The notes: a model not told the origin generated them from the sequence alone. DNA of 64,000 nucleotides from Thalassococcus halodurans (GCF_900108225.1 NZ_FNUZ01000006.1:124001-188000), one strand, 5' to 3'. Numbered from the stretch's first letter, positions 10,401 through 17,882 are shown. Program-made: numbers and translations.

Positions 10401-10561
10401 GGATAGGGCACGAAAACGAGCGCCGTCTTGAGCGTGAAACTCGGGTCTTCGAGGCGTCCGACCGTGTTCAGTCCCCACAAGCCGCCGATAAGGCAAAAGA
10501 CAATTGCCAGCCAAACGGCGACCGGACGTCGGATGCTTGCGCGTGAAATACTCATTGTCAT
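7481..10561 (-). CDS. RND family efflux transporter permease
   Basis: Inner-membrane proton-driven pump of the RND superfamily, hydrophobe/amphiphile branch, 1026 residues with the two-fold repeat of TM1 + periplasmic loop + TM2-6. The TM4 motif reads GMLVDNAIVIAEGM: the first intramembrane Asp of the usual DD pair is kept and the second is Asn. The N-terminus SRASIRRPVAVWLAIVFCL and the C-terminal AIVLVEEIDQQ are family typical. It follows the adaptor gene (29-bp gap) and probably works with it and an outer-membrane channel encoded elsewhere. The TetR genes upstream suggest an organic toxic substrate rather than a metal. Confidence 0.93.
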   Translation of the reverse strand: MTMSISRASIRRPVAVWLAIVFCLIGGLWGLNTVGRLEDPSFTLKTALVFVPYPGATAMEVEEEVADVVESALQQMKQLDRVESKSMPGMAQITVEIEMTYGPDEIPQVWDEMRRRIRDIEGDLPSGTQPPIINDDFSDVYGMFYAVTVDGLSATEQRDLATKLRRGLVAVDGVAKVEVQGLAEEEIIISVPSARLTELGLPPDQILGIIADENQVFSNGEISEGLSRLGVSVPPGYVSVEGIEALRLGAPGEVGQIALYDIARVVREETERPSQIVRHNGTRAFTLGVSALVDRNVVEVGRSVEARLDQLKAELPDGVEIVPIYEQHKVVDEAVSSFLVGLGQSVAIVIGALMLTMGWRAGLVVGATLGLTVFSTLFFMSVFGIEMERISLGALIIAMGMLVDNAIVIAEGMLIGMARGKSAEDAAADTETATALPLLGATVIGIMAFSGIGLSPDATGEFLFSLFAVIAISLLMSWILAVTVTPYLGKLLLKAPKDTSKDPYGGFIYSAYRGFLWMALRARVLVVLTIVGITVWSVMAFGQVKQAFFPASNTPIFYVELQMPQGTDIRVSNKEMARLEEIILGEGIVTDVTTLVGRGASRFMLTYNPEQADASYGQLIVRATDATLIPDVAARLNRELPAQFPNALVRVEEIVFGPPAGADVAVRFAGPDPVVLRQLSDNALAIFDEAGTITNPRTDWRQREILIEPIVDESRMRLAGATRGSITDTVQYGTSGLRVGTLREGDAEIPMYLRLPEVERDGLDRLRDLSVWSPGANGYVPMANLVSSFEPRLVEALIHRRDRERTITVLGGAGGDLTADEAFRSVRTDIEAIRLPEGYTMEWGGEFESAGEAQASLGKQLPLGFLVMLTISILMFNKVRQPLILWLVVPMSVTGMVLGLLFTGLPFTFTALLGFLSLSGMLMKNAIVLVEEIDQQRAEGVEDYQAVIDGSVSRLRPVVLAAGTTIFGMIPLLPDAFFASMAVTIMGGLAFASILTLVAVPVFYVLFFRMKPPKKENAPSGSPATA

Positions 10562-10589
10562 GGTTTCGACTTGTCCGGTCCAGGGGTGT

Positions 10590-11738
10590 TCAGAGGCCGC
10601 GAACCGCGACCGGTTCGTTTTCCTTCAGGCGCCACCAGCCGCCTGACACCACCAGTTCATCCCCGGCGAGTCCCTCAAGCACGACGATTTCGTCGTCGTT
10701 GGGTAGCCCCAGCCGGATTGTCTTTCGGTACACCCGGCCGGAGTCTTTGTCGTAGAGCCAGACGGACGGCTCGTTCCGGCTCGTCGTGTCGATCGCCGAG
10801 ACGGGAACCACTACCGACCGCGATTGCGCACCCTCCGCGGCGGCGGTTACGCGCACATTCGCCGTCATTCCGGACAGTAATCGTGGGTCGATAGCGCCCT
10901 CTATCACGAACTCGACGTCATAGGTTTGGGCCGTGGTGTCCGCATCGGTCACGAATGTCCGCGGATAAAGAGTTGCCTCATATCCCGGCACGGCGGGGAA
11001 AGTGGCGGTTACCCTGAATGCATCGGGCTGGGCCCGTGCCATCGCGGCGAGTTCCTCGGGCAGGGAAATCCGGACCCGCATTTCACTGATGTCCTGCAAC
11101 CTGGCAATCGGAGCCGCAGGGGTGACGTTCGAAAACTCCTCCAGAAAGATGCGCGCGACAATGGCGTCGAAGGGCGCGGTGATCGTGGCTTGAGCCAGGC
11201 GTCGCTCCGCTTCACGGAGGGCGACTTCTGCTTGGACCTGCTGCGCGCGGTTCGTTTCGAGACGGGCGTCCGTCGCCACCCCCCTCTCGGTCAGACTCAA
11301 CGCACGATCGTATTCGGATTTTGCGAGGTCGAAAGAGGCCTGTGCCCGGTCCAAGGCCAATTCGAAATCGACCGGGTCGAGCGCAGCGATCAAATCGCCT
11401 TTCTCAACCCGAGTCCCAGCATCTACCGCGAGGTCGGAAAGCTGACCCGAAACCTGAAAGGCAATATCCACGGTCCGGGCGGGCTCCACGCGACCTGCCA
11501 GGCTGCGCGCCCTATCGCTGTCGCGAAGCTCAGCGCGCGAAACTTCGACCGTGACCGGCTGGACCAAATCTTGCTCGGCGCTTCCTTGCGCATCGGCACC
11601 GGAAACCTCATCCGTAGTCTGCGCGAAGACCTTGGATGCGATGTCCGGGCTGAATTGCACGAGAAGGACAATGGCGAGCAGTAAGACGATCAATCCAGCG
11701 GCGCCTCCTCGGAAGTATCCGGTTCTATTCGAGCTCAT
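10590..11738 (-). CDS. RND efflux periplasmic adaptor subunit
   Basis: Membrane-fusion protein of 382 residues linking the RND pump to an outer-membrane channel. One N-terminal hydrophobic segment (GLIVLLLAIVLLVQFSP) is followed by the biotinyl-lipoyl-like half VDIAFQVSGQLSDLAVDAG, a helical hairpin rich in Ala/Glu/Arg, and the second lipoyl half TITAPFDAIVARIFLEEFS. The start overlaps the end of a TetR gene by 14 bp, so regulator, adaptor and pump are co-transcribed. Confidence 0.92.
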   Translation of the reverse strand: MSSNRTGYFRGGAAGLIVLLLAIVLLVQFSPDIASKVFAQTTDEVSGADAQGSAEQDLVQPVTVEVSRAELRDSDRARSLAGRVEPARTVDIAFQVSGQLSDLAVDAGTRVEKGDLIAALDPVDFELALDRAQASFDLAKSEYDRALSLTERGVATDARLETNRAQQVQAEVALREAERRLAQATITAPFDAIVARIFLEEFSNVTPAAPIARLQDISEMRVRISLPEELAAMARAQPDAFRVTATFPAVPGYEATLYPRTFVTDADTTAQTYDVEFVIEGAIDPRLLSGMTANVRVTAAAEGAQSRSVVVPVSAIDTTSRNEPSVWLYDKDSGRVYRKTIRLGLPNDDEIVVLEGLAGDELVVSGGWWRLKENEPVAVRGL

Positions 11739-12276
11739 CGATCATGTCCTTCAATCGGTCTATGACGGCGTCTTGCTGATCGGCATCACCATCTGCGAGG
11801 CGAAGGAGCCGCTGGAAACGAAGACCCTGGATCGCCAACAAGAGAACCATCGCCGCAGTGTCGTCCTGCGCGTCCGAACGGATGCGCTCGACATCACGGG
11901 ACAGCTCTCGTCTCAGCGGGTCCAGAAGATTCGGATCCGACGCCGAAACCGCGAGAATAGCCATCGAAAGGTCATCATCGGTGCTTCCGGCTTGCAGGAC
12001 TGTTTCCAGATGCCCTCGTAGGGTGCGGGAACTCTGCCCTTCCGGGACGGACGCCAGACGTTCGCGGTGCTCGGCCAGCATTTCGTCGAGCAGCCCGGCC
12101 AGAAGTGCCTTCTTGGTGGGGAAATTGTACAACACCCCACCCTTGCTGAGGCCGGATTCCCGAGCGACGGCGTCGATCGTGATCTTTCCCGCGCCTTCTC
12201 GCAGTGCAATTGCCCGCGCGGCGCCGAGAATATTCGGCGATGCGTTTTTCGGTTGCTTTTTTAGTTGTGCAGTCAT
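11725..12276 (-). CDS. TetR/AcrR family transcriptional regulator (first of two)
   Basis: Repressor with an N-terminal HTH (ITIDAVARESGLSKGGVLYN, then FPTKKALLAGLLDEML) and an effector-binding helical C-terminus, 183 residues. I chose the ATG at 12276 because homology starts there; the frame continues upstream to 12414. The palindrome ACCGTCCGGTCGGT lies 6 bp before this ATG (12282-12295) and is a likely own operator. The gene is the leading partner of the adaptor/pump pair (14-bp overlap) and probably represses it. Confidence 0.87.
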   Translation of the reverse strand: MTAQLKKQPKNASPNILGAARAIALREGAGKITIDAVARESGLSKGGVLYNFPTKKALLAGLLDEMLAEHRERLASVPEGQSSRTLRGHLETVLQAGSTDDDLSMAILAVSASDPNLLDPLRRELSRDVERIRSDAQDDTAAMVLLLAIQGLRFQRLLRLADGDADQQDAVIDRLKDMIDELE

Positions 12277-12281
12277 CCTGT

Positions 12282-12295
12282 ACCGTCCGGTCGGT
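12282..12295. promoter_or_regulatory. Predicted TetR operator
   Basis: ACCGTCCGGTCGGT is an imperfect 14-bp palindrome (12 of 14 positions symmetric) just ahead of the TetR start at 12276. A related box, ACCGTCTAGTTGGT, stands before the second TetR gene, which supports a regulatory role for both. Confidence 0.6.
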
Positions 12296-12343
12296 GAAGT
12301 CATTGGGCGAGCTAATGCGCTGCCCCGTATTTGGCAAGCGAGC

Positions 12344-12952
12344 TCAATCTGAAAATTTGTCTCTGTGGCCGCTACTGTAAAGTCGTAGAAATGCAGCGAC
12401 CGCTTCGCCTGCATGTTTCTCGCGGTTGACTGCTCGTTTCACTGCGAGAAGGCGCGGCATAAGTAACCCCGAAACGCACAGGTGTATGAAGTAATCGGAC
12501 GCGCGCCGGGTGTCATCGACATCAAGCGCGCCTTCGCGTGTAAGGCGCTCCAGAATCCGACCGACGAGTTCGCGCGCAGGTTTCGGGCCTGCGCGAAAAT
12601 ACACCTCACCCACTTCGGGCAGCGCCTCGGAAGCGCCAATGCACGTTCGCAGGAGACGGATGTAGGTGTCGTCCAAGGTGAGGTCGACAATGCGCAGAGC
12701 GAGTTCTTCTAATTGGGCGCGCGGCTCCGATGCTGTCGTCAAAGACCGGAGGATCTCTTCCGCAAGCCGACCGCATTCGGATTCCACCACGCCGAGGAAC
12801 AGCTGCTCCTTGCTTGGGTAATACGAATACATGGTCGCTTTTGACACTTTTCCTTCGGCGGCGATGGCATCGACGCTGGCGCCTTCATAGCCGCATCGGA
12901 AGAAGACCTCGCGCGCACCGACCAAAACGTCGGCCATTTTTCTCTCGCGCAT
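12344..12952 (-). CDS. TetR/AcrR family transcriptional regulator (second of two)
   Basis: Repressor of 202 residues with the HTH segment ASVDAIAAEGKVSKATMYSY followed by YPSKEQLFLGVVESE, and a TetR_C-like C-terminal region (EVGEVYFRAGPKPARELVG). The ATG at 12952 is preceded by GGGAGAA, a good ribosome-binding site; an upstream TTG is possible but less likely. It lies 67 bp upstream of the other TetR gene and reads the same way, so it heads the efflux transcription unit. Two non-identical TetR proteins in series suggest two inducers for one pump. Confidence 0.87.
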   Translation of the reverse strand: MRERKMADVLVGAREVFFRCGYEGASVDAIAAEGKVSKATMYSYYPSKEQLFLGVVESECGRLAEEILRSLTTASEPRAQLEELALRIVDLTLDDTYIRLLRTCIGASEALPEVGEVYFRAGPKPARELVGRILERLTREGALDVDDTRRASDYFIHLCVSGLLMPRLLAVKRAVNREKHAGEAVAAFLRLYSSGHRDKFSD

Positions 12953-13000
12953 CTCGTTCTCCCTATCCCACGCGGGATTATGCGGTTGCAAACTTTACTG

Positions 13001-13016
13001 TACCGTCTAGTTGGTA
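13001..13016. promoter_or_regulatory. Predicted TetR operator upstream of the second TetR gene
   Basis: TACCGTCTAGTTGGTA, about 50 bp before the ATG at 12952. It shares ACCGTC...GGT with the operator at 12282-12295. Part of the 239-bp gap 12953-13191, which otherwise shows no gene. Confidence 0.5.
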
Positions 13017-13158
13017 TAGTGAATAATAGTTGATTTTGCTGCAAGTCATAGAGCTGTGCGGATTTACCCGACCAAGCGCCGCCTGGCGCGGCTTTGTCTA
13101 GCGCCGTTTTCAATTCGTCATGAACTTCGGGTCTGAGCCCGCCTGAGTTGTTCTCGGG

Positions 13159-13175
13159 CGCGGGATTATCCCGCG
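13159..13175. terminator. Palindrome downstream of the HxlR gene
   Basis: CGCGGGATTATCCCGCG is a perfect 17-nt palindrome 16 bp after the HxlR stop. No T-run follows, so a factor-independent terminator is uncertain; it may simply stabilise the 3' end. Confidence 0.35.
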
Positions 13176-13191
13176 AACAGGAGGGGCAACG

Positions 13192-13545
13192 TCATTCCGC
13201 CGCGCTTGCGGTCCCGACAAAGGCACCCTCGGCCTCCCAGCGGCGTGCGATCGAGCCAAGCGTGTCCAGCACGCCGCGCAGTTCCGCGCCTCGCTCAGTC
13301 AGCCCGTATGTGACAGCGGGTGGTATGGTCATGGCCTGCTCGCGCCATACAACGCCAGCATGTTCCAGCATTCTTAGCCTCTCGGTCAGGACGCGAGTGG
13401 AAATTCCGGGCACCAAACGCTTGAGCGCGCCGAATCGCTGCGGTCCCTGCTCGGACAGAACCCAGAGTATATAGATCGTCCAAGGGCCTGTGATGACACG
13501 CAAAAGCGCCTCCATCGGGCATGAGGGGGGCTGGACTCTCTTCAT
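13192..13545 (-). CDS. HxlR family winged-helix regulator
   Basis: Small MarR-related DNA-binding protein of the HxlR type, 117 residues from ATG 13545. It shows the CPMEALLRVITGPWTIYIL opening, RFGALKRLVPGISTRVLTER and LTERGAELRGVL that define the family. It is divergent from the DoxX-to-GST operon and separated from it by inverted repeats of AAGTA. HxlR proteins of this sort typically respond to aldehydes, quinones or other electrophiles, often through a Cys; here Cys9 (PPSCPM) is the conserved candidate. Confidence 0.88.
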   Translation of the reverse strand: MKRVQPPSCPMEALLRVITGPWTIYILWVLSEQGPQRFGALKRLVPGISTRVLTERLRMLEHAGVVWREQAMTIPPAVTYGLTERGAELRGVLDTLGSIARRWEAEGAFVGTASAAE

Positions 13546-13566
13546 CGTGGATAATCCTCGCGGTCC

Positions 13567-13597
13567 AAGTAAGCTAGTTACTTTTAAGTGCCTACTT
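13567..13597. promoter_or_regulatory. Inverted-repeat operator region between HxlR and the divergent operon
   Basis: AAGTAAGCTAGTTACTT (13567-13583) is an inverted repeat with arms AAGTAA/TTACTT. AAGTGCCTACTT (13586-13597) is a second, weaker one. Both sit in the shared upstream region, where an HxlR dimer would control both directions. Confidence 0.55.
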
Positions 13598-13672
13598 TCA
13601 AGAACGAAGCGAGACACCTAAAGATACTTAAAGCGGAAACTACGGCTGAACAAGCCCTTGCAAACAGGGAGT

Positions 13673-14086
13673 ATGGTGAAGAGTGACAACGTGGCAAAGT
13701 ATGTCTACTGGATCGCGACCGGCCTTGTGGCGCTGGTCTATATGGGTGCGGCGACTTTCTACATCTCATCCCACGACTTGGTCGCGGGCATGTATCGCGA
13801 GGTGTTGGGCTATCCCACATACATCATCTGGCCGCTCGCGATATTGAAGATCGTCGGCGCGGTGGTGGTTCTTTGGCGCCCTTCGGCGATGCTGGCGGAC
13901 TGGGCCTATGCGGCGATGTTCTGGCATCTGGTGCTGGCGTTCGGGGCGCATGTGGGCGCGGGCGATCCAGGCTGGCCACCGGCTCTTGCGACCTGGGTGC
14001 TTCTGATCGCCTCGTGGATGACAGCCAATCGCGTGCGTGCGGTAAAGTCGGCATATGCGCCGACGTTTCCGACAGAGACGAATTAA
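13673..14086 (+). CDS. DoxX-like membrane protein
   Basis: Small four-helix integral membrane protein (137 residues). The helices are visible at YWIATGLVALVYMGAATFYI, YIIWPLAILKIVGAVVVLW, WAYAAMFWHLVLAFGAHVG and ALATWVLLIASWMTAN. The LGYPTYIIWPLAILKIVGAV segment is characteristic of DoxX-like proteins. AGGGAG lies just before the ATG at 13673; a TTG at 13658 and a GTG at 13676 are alternatives. It is first in an operon with a dioxygenase, a luciferase-like protein, an SDR and a GST. DoxX-family proteins often accompany redox-stress genes; a specific activity is not known. Confidence 0.8.
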   Translation: MVKSDNVAKYVYWIATGLVALVYMGAATFYISSHDLVAGMYREVLGYPTYIIWPLAILKIVGAVVVLWRPSAMLADWAYAAMFWHLVLAFGAHVGAGDPGWPPALATWVLLIASWMTANRVRAVKSAYAPTFPTETN

Positions 14087-14152
14087 TCCGATGCGGAGTT
14101 GCCACGGCGCTGGCCATCCACCCTCGGACTTGGGGTTCAAAAGGAAGACAGA

Positions 14153-14968
14153 ATGACCGAAAGGCAGCCGACAGTGTTTGTTCCCCATGGAGGCGGCCCT
14201 TGCTTCTTCATGGACTGGAACCCGCCTGACACCTGGGACAGGCACCGCAGATTCCTTGAGGCTTTGCCTGCGAGCCTGCCGGCAAAGCCCAAGGCGCTTC
14301 TCGTGATCTCAGGCCATTGGGAGGAACGGGTGTTTACCGTGCAGACCAACCCCGCGCCGCCGCTGCTGTTCGACTATCAGGGGTTTCCCCCCCATACTTA
14401 TCAGCTGACCTGGCCCGCGCCAGGCAATCCTACGCTGGCGGCCCGTGCAAGCGAGCTATTGAACGGCGCGGGGTTTGAAACCCGGGCCGACGCTACGCGT
14501 GGCTTCGATCATGGGGTGTTCGTTCCGCTAAAGGTGGCTTTTCCTGAGGCCGACATCCCCACCGTCCAATTGAGCCTGCGCGACGATCTCGACGCTGAGG
14601 CACATCTTGCTGCCGGTCGCTCGTTGGCGCCCTTGCGCGATGAAGGTGTGTTGATCATCGGGTCCGGCAACACCTATCACAACATGGGCAAGATGATGCG
14701 GGCGATGAGGGGCGGACCGGATGGCCCGGTGAACGGCGGCGACTTTGACCGATGGCTCACGGGTGCGGTGACCCATGAAGACCCCGGGGCGCGCCGCGCC
14801 ATGCTGGCTGCTTGGGATCGGGCACCCGGCGCACGCGACGCCAATCCGCGCGAGGAACATCTAATTCCATTGCACGTCGTGGCCGGCGCCGCGCTTGCGG
14901 ATCGGGGGGAAAAGACCCTCGAGGATCACGTATTGGGCGCGGTCGAAAGCGCGTTCAGATTTGGATAG
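14153..14968 (+). CDS. Class III extradiol dioxygenase-like protein (DODA/LigB family)
   Basis: Metal-dependent dioxygenase family, 271 residues, length typical of YgiD/DODA proteins. Metal-site segments include FVPHGGGPCFF near the N-terminus, LLVISGHWEE, FDHGVFVPLKVAFPEAD and GSGNTYHNMGKM. The His residues in the first, second and fourth are the presumed metal ligands. The family opens catecholic rings or DOPA. Start chosen at ATG 14153, where homology begins. In its context, under an HxlR regulator and beside SDR and GST genes, it may remove catechols or quinol precursors. Confidence 0.87.
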   Translation: MTERQPTVFVPHGGGPCFFMDWNPPDTWDRHRRFLEALPASLPAKPKALLVISGHWEERVFTVQTNPAPPLLFDYQGFPPHTYQLTWPAPGNPTLAARASELLNGAGFETRADATRGFDHGVFVPLKVAFPEADIPTVQLSLRDDLDAEAHLAAGRSLAPLRDEGVLIIGSGNTYHNMGKMMRAMRGGPDGPVNGGDFDRWLTGAVTHEDPGARRAMLAAWDRAPGARDANPREEHLIPLHVVAGAALADRGEKTLEDHVLGAVESAFRFG

Positions 14969-14976
14969 GACCAGAT

Positions 14977-15474
14977 ATGTGCTTCGAACTTCCCTTGCGG
15001 CAGGGTCCGCGCCCCGAAACCACCGAGTGCGCCCCGCATGAGCAAGTGTCGCAGAACTCTTCGGCCGAGATTCACGCATTGTTCAAGAAGAAGGCCTTCG
15101 CCCTGCCCTTCGTCGAGCGTTGCCGATCGGGTATTTCGGTCCCCGGTGCCGAGGCATTGGTCCTGCCGCGGGAACATGCCTGCGGCCCGCGCGAAGCCTT
15201 CATGATCGGGCGGGAATTTGCCCATGTGCATCCCGCCTATGACGGTTCGTCGCACATGATGCTGCCGCTGGCGGCGGTCGAGGAACTCATCGCAAAAGGC
15301 TGGGGCGAACCGCACCCGATGGCGTCGACCGGATATATCCCGGCCAATGCGGTCATGGCCTTTGCGCCGCGCGATGAGGCAGAGATCGATGTGATGATCA
15401 AAATCCTGACCACTAGCTGGGGTTTCGCGCGCGGCAAGCTGGCAAATCCCGCCCCCATCCAAATCCACGATTGA
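14977..15474 (+). CDS. Luciferase-domain protein (small, non-flavin family)
   Basis: 165-residue protein with the family stretches FAHVHPAYDGSSHMMLP, KGWGEPHPMA and AFAPRDEAEIDVMIKIL. They match the small luciferase domain family annotated in many bacterial genomes. Light production is not implied. The ATG at 14977 lies 8 bp after the dioxygenase stop. His residues in HVHP and EPHP could bind a ligand. Function is unknown; the co-transcription with a dioxygenase, SDR and GST is the only clue. Confidence 0.7.
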   Translation: MCFELPLRQGPRPETTECAPHEQVSQNSSAEIHALFKKKAFALPFVERCRSGISVPGAEALVLPREHACGPREAFMIGREFAHVHPAYDGSSHMMLPLAAVEELIAKGWGEPHPMASTGYIPANAVMAFAPRDEAEIDVMIKILTTSWGFARGKLANPAPIQIHD

Positions 15475-15516
15475 TCGCAAGCGCGCTTGCAGAAGTACCA
15501 AGACAGGAGAGATACC

Positions 15517-16419
15517 ATGTCCAACATCCAGAACGGCCCCTTCATTGTGACCGGCGCGTCCGGCCAACTTGGCCGGCAGGTGGTCGATCTGCTGGTTCAG
15601 GAAGGAGCCGGTCCGGTCATCGCGATTTCGCGCACCCCCGACAAGCTTGCCCATCTGGCGGGAAAAAGAGTCGAGGCGCGCGAGGGCGATTTCAACGACC
15701 CGGCTTCTCTTGAAGCAGCCTTCGCGGGCGGCAGGCGTCTTCTCGTCATCTCGACCGACGATCTGGAGCCGGGCAAGCGGCTCGCAGCTCATTCCAACGC
15801 GATTGCTGCGGCCAAGACGGTAGGTATCGACCACATCGTCTATACCTCCTTCGCAGGCCCAGTCGCGCAAAGTCCGATCGGATTCGCTCAAGACCACGAA
15901 GGGACCGAGAAGCTGATCGCGGAAAGTGGGGCGGATCATACGATCCTGCGCAACAATATGTACACCGACTTTCTGTTGATGGGCGGCCAGCAGAGCGTCG
16001 CCATGGGCACGCATTTCGCCGCTGCGGCAGATGGCAAGACCGGGTATGTGACGCGGGCGGATTGCGCCCGTGCGGCAGCCGCGGCGCTAATGAAAGCTAC
16101 GGGAAGGGAGACCCTCGATATCACCGGGCCGGAGACGGTCAGCCAGGCCGAGGTCGCGGCGATCTTGTCCGAAATTGCGGGTAAGGAAATCCCCTATGTC
16201 GCCCTGCCCGCCGAGGATCTGGTGCAGGCGATGATCGCAAATGGACTGCCGGAGTTCATGGCGAGGGTCTTTGCCTCCTTCGACGAAGCAATCGCGCAGG
16301 GCTATCTCGATGTGGCCAGCGGCGATCTCGAATCGCTCACCGGCAAGCCCGGACAGTCGGTGGCCGATTTCCTGGCTGCTAACCGCGCGGCGCTTCTTCA
16401 GGCGCCGCAGGAACAATAA
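15517..16419 (+). CDS. NmrA/QorB-type NAD(P)-binding oxidoreductase
   Basis: Atypical short-chain dehydrogenase of 300 residues with the N-terminal nucleotide motif FIVTGASGQLGRQVVDLL. The TSFAGPVAQSPIGFAQDHEG region is usual in NAD(P)H:quinone oxidoreductase type 2 (QorB) and NmrA-like proteins. AGGAGA precedes the ATG. Its stop overlaps the next start (TAATG). Quinone reduction is the likely activity, which fits the catechol dioxygenase and GST neighbours. Confidence 0.86.
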   Translation: MSNIQNGPFIVTGASGQLGRQVVDLLVQEGAGPVIAISRTPDKLAHLAGKRVEAREGDFNDPASLEAAFAGGRRLLVISTDDLEPGKRLAAHSNAIAAAKTVGIDHIVYTSFAGPVAQSPIGFAQDHEGTEKLIAESGADHTILRNNMYTDFLLMGGQQSVAMGTHFAAAADGKTGYVTRADCARAAAAALMKATGRETLDITGPETVSQAEVAAILSEIAGKEIPYVALPAEDLVQAMIANGLPEFMARVFASFDEAIAQGYLDVASGDLESLTGKPGQSVADFLAANRAALLQAPQEQ

Positions 16420-17066
16420 TGCTGGTGAATGTCATGAGGCTTTACAACGCGAACTTCTCACCGAATGCGCTGCGTGTGCGGGCGGTGGCGCACGAACTGG
16501 GCGTGGAACTCGAAATCGTCGAGGTTGACATCCGTGCCGGGGACAACCGCGCGGCGGAATTTCTTGCCCGCAATCCCAATGCAAAGGTGCCTGTTTTGGA
16601 GGACGGGAATTTCGTGCTTTGGGAATCCCGGGCGATCTGTGCCTATCTGGCCGGGATCCGGCCCGAGGCGGGGCCCTATCCTGATGGCCTCAAGGCGCGG
16701 ACCCTCGTCGATCAATGGGCCTGGTGGCAAGCCATCCACCTTGGCCCTGCGATGCAGAAGTTGTCCTTTGAGCTGTTCCTCAAAGAGAAATTCGGCATGG
16801 GCGATCCTGATCCGACTGTAGTCGAAGCGGAACGGAAAGCCACAGATCAGTTTCTTGCCGTTCTGGAAACCGGACTCGACAATAGGGATTGGATCGCAGG
16901 CACACTCAGCCTTGCCGACTTCTATCTGGCGACCACATTCATGTATCGCGACCAAGCGGGGATTTCGCTGGACGAATTCCCCAGAATCGCGGGCTGGATC
17001 GGCCGGCTTGAAGCGCGTGACAGCTGGCAGAAGGCCGTAGCACCGCTTCTTGCGCTCTTCGCCTGA
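16419..17066 (+). CDS. Glutathione S-transferase
   Basis: Cytosolic GST fold, 215 residues. The N-terminal thioredoxin-like domain shows MRLYNANFSPNALRVRAVAH, the cis-proline motif KVPVLEDG and the glutathione-binding ESRAICAYLAG. The C-terminal helical domain carries the conserved SLADFYLATT stretch. The catalytic Ser/Cys candidate is in FSPNALR. It is last in the HxlR-controlled operon and overlaps the SDR stop by one base. Likely conjugates electrophiles with glutathione; theta/phi-like. Confidence 0.9.
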   Translation: MLVNVMRLYNANFSPNALRVRAVAHELGVELEIVEVDIRAGDNRAAEFLARNPNAKVPVLEDGNFVLWESRAICAYLAGIRPEAGPYPDGLKARTLVDQWAWWQAIHLGPAMQKLSFELFLKEKFGMGDPDPTVVEAERKATDQFLAVLETGLDNRDWIAGTLSLADFYLATTFMYRDQAGISLDEFPRIAGWIGRLEARDSWQKAVAPLLALFA

Positions 17067-17173
17067 CATCGCGCTCGCCGCGATGATTGGTCGGTCTGCA
17101 TGACGTCCGGCGATCGGCGCGCTATCAGATTTAGACATGTGAAGTGGTCCCAGAAAACCGGACAGTTGTCGCG

Positions 17174-17191
17174 TTGCCCTTAAATCTGAGA
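17174..17191 (-). repeat. 18-bp iteron-like repeat, copy 1
   Basis: On the minus strand TCTCAGATTTAAGGGCAA. Family consensus TCTCRNNWTTAAGGGCAA. Confidence 0.75.
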
Positions 17192-17214
17192 CGAGACGCT
17201 TTCGGCATCGAGTT

Positions 17215-17232
17215 TTGCCCTTAATTGCGAGA
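17215..17232 (-). repeat. 18-bp iteron-like repeat, copy 2
   Basis: On the minus strand TCTCGCAATTAAGGGCAA. Confidence 0.75.
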
Positions 17233-17398
17233 TTCGGCTGTCATGGGGCCTTTGCTTCTCGCCCGCCTTTGTGCAATGTGACCAACTGCGGCAAGCAGAC
17301 GTGGCACCGCAGCCCTACGCTCCTCCTCAGCACCGAAGGCAACCGAGTCTTCGCCATCATTTTCCATCGACATTTGCAGCACAAGTCTTTGACCCCTG

Positions 17399-17457
17399 TC
17401 TCAGGTTTAAGGGCAAAAATATCGGAATTAAGGGCAAAATCTCATATTTAAGGGCAA
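17399..17457 (+). repeat. Three tandem 18-bp iteron-like repeats (copies 3-5)
   Basis: TCTCAGGTTTAAGGGCAA at 17399-17416, TATCGGAATTAAGGGCAA at 17420-17437 and TCTCATATTTAAGGGCAA at 17440-17457. The starts are 21 and 20 bp apart, i.e. about two helical turns, which is the spacing expected for iterons or for cooperative protein binding. Confidence 0.8.
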
Positions 17458-17488
17458 AGCACTGCCGTTGATTTCCTTGAATTTCCCA

Positions 17489-17506
17489 TCTCACAATTAA
17501 GGGCTA
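17489..17506 (+). repeat. 18-bp iteron-like repeat, copy 6
   Basis: TCTCACAATTAAGGGCTA, differing from the others in the last two bases. Confidence 0.7.
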
Positions 17507-17554
17507 CGCGACAGCTGCTATCCGCAACGCCAAATTGCAGGAAGTCAGTAAACA

Positions 17555-17779
17555 GTGAACGAAAATGAGGTCGAAGGCGTCGCGATCGCCAATTTGATTG
17601 CAACCGATGAAGAAACCATTGTCGGCTGGGTATATCGCTGGAACACAGGTGCTCTGGCAATCCGGTGGGACATCCATGGCCCGCAGCGTGTCTCAAAGAT
17701 TTACCCGGAGCTCTGCGATGCGGATAAAGCCGAAATTGACTTCGCGTCTCTCATGCAGCTGCCCTGTCGCAACGACTGA
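17555..17779 (+). CDS. Hypothetical protein, 74 residues
   Basis: Starts at GTG 17555, MNENEVEGVAIANLIATDEE, and contains IVGWVYRWNTGALAIRWD. It is acidic, lacks a signal peptide or membrane segment, and I do not recognise a family. GGAAG ten bases before the GTG is a possible ribosome-binding site. It follows directly after the iteron-like repeats, so it may belong to a plasmid or integrative element module. Coding status is moderate. Confidence 0.45.
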   Translation: MNENEVEGVAIANLIATDEETIVGWVYRWNTGALAIRWDIHGPQRVSKIYPELCDADKAEIDFASLMQLPCRND

Positions 17780-17882
17780 CATGGTAGAATATGGCCTTTA
17801 TGGCCCTCGATTGTGTGAGTGTGCCTGCGTTGCAGGTTTGATTTCGTACAAGGCCCTGCGCGACTTCGCTGCGGCTCAATAG

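Larger units (their letters stand above)
17067..17554. other. 488-bp non-coding stretch with iteron-like repeats
   Basis: No credible gene. It holds six of the seven 18-bp repeats: two on the minus strand at the left (17174 and 17215), three in tandem on the plus strand (17399, 17420, 17440) and one at 17489. The arrangement faces inward. Confidence 0.6.

Noticed and set aside
9530-10546. Plus-strand open frame of 338 codons inside the RND pump gene
   Set aside because: Antisense shadow of the pump gene; no family signature.
14926-16014. Minus-strand open frame of 362 codons across the luciferase-like and SDR genes
   Set aside because: Opposite to two real genes with good start sites and overlaps; composition typical of a shadow frame.
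17399-17457. Possible CRISPR array (three regularly spaced repeats)
   Set aside because: The gaps between repeats are 2-3 bp, no spacers exist, and copies occur in both orientations over 1.7 kb.
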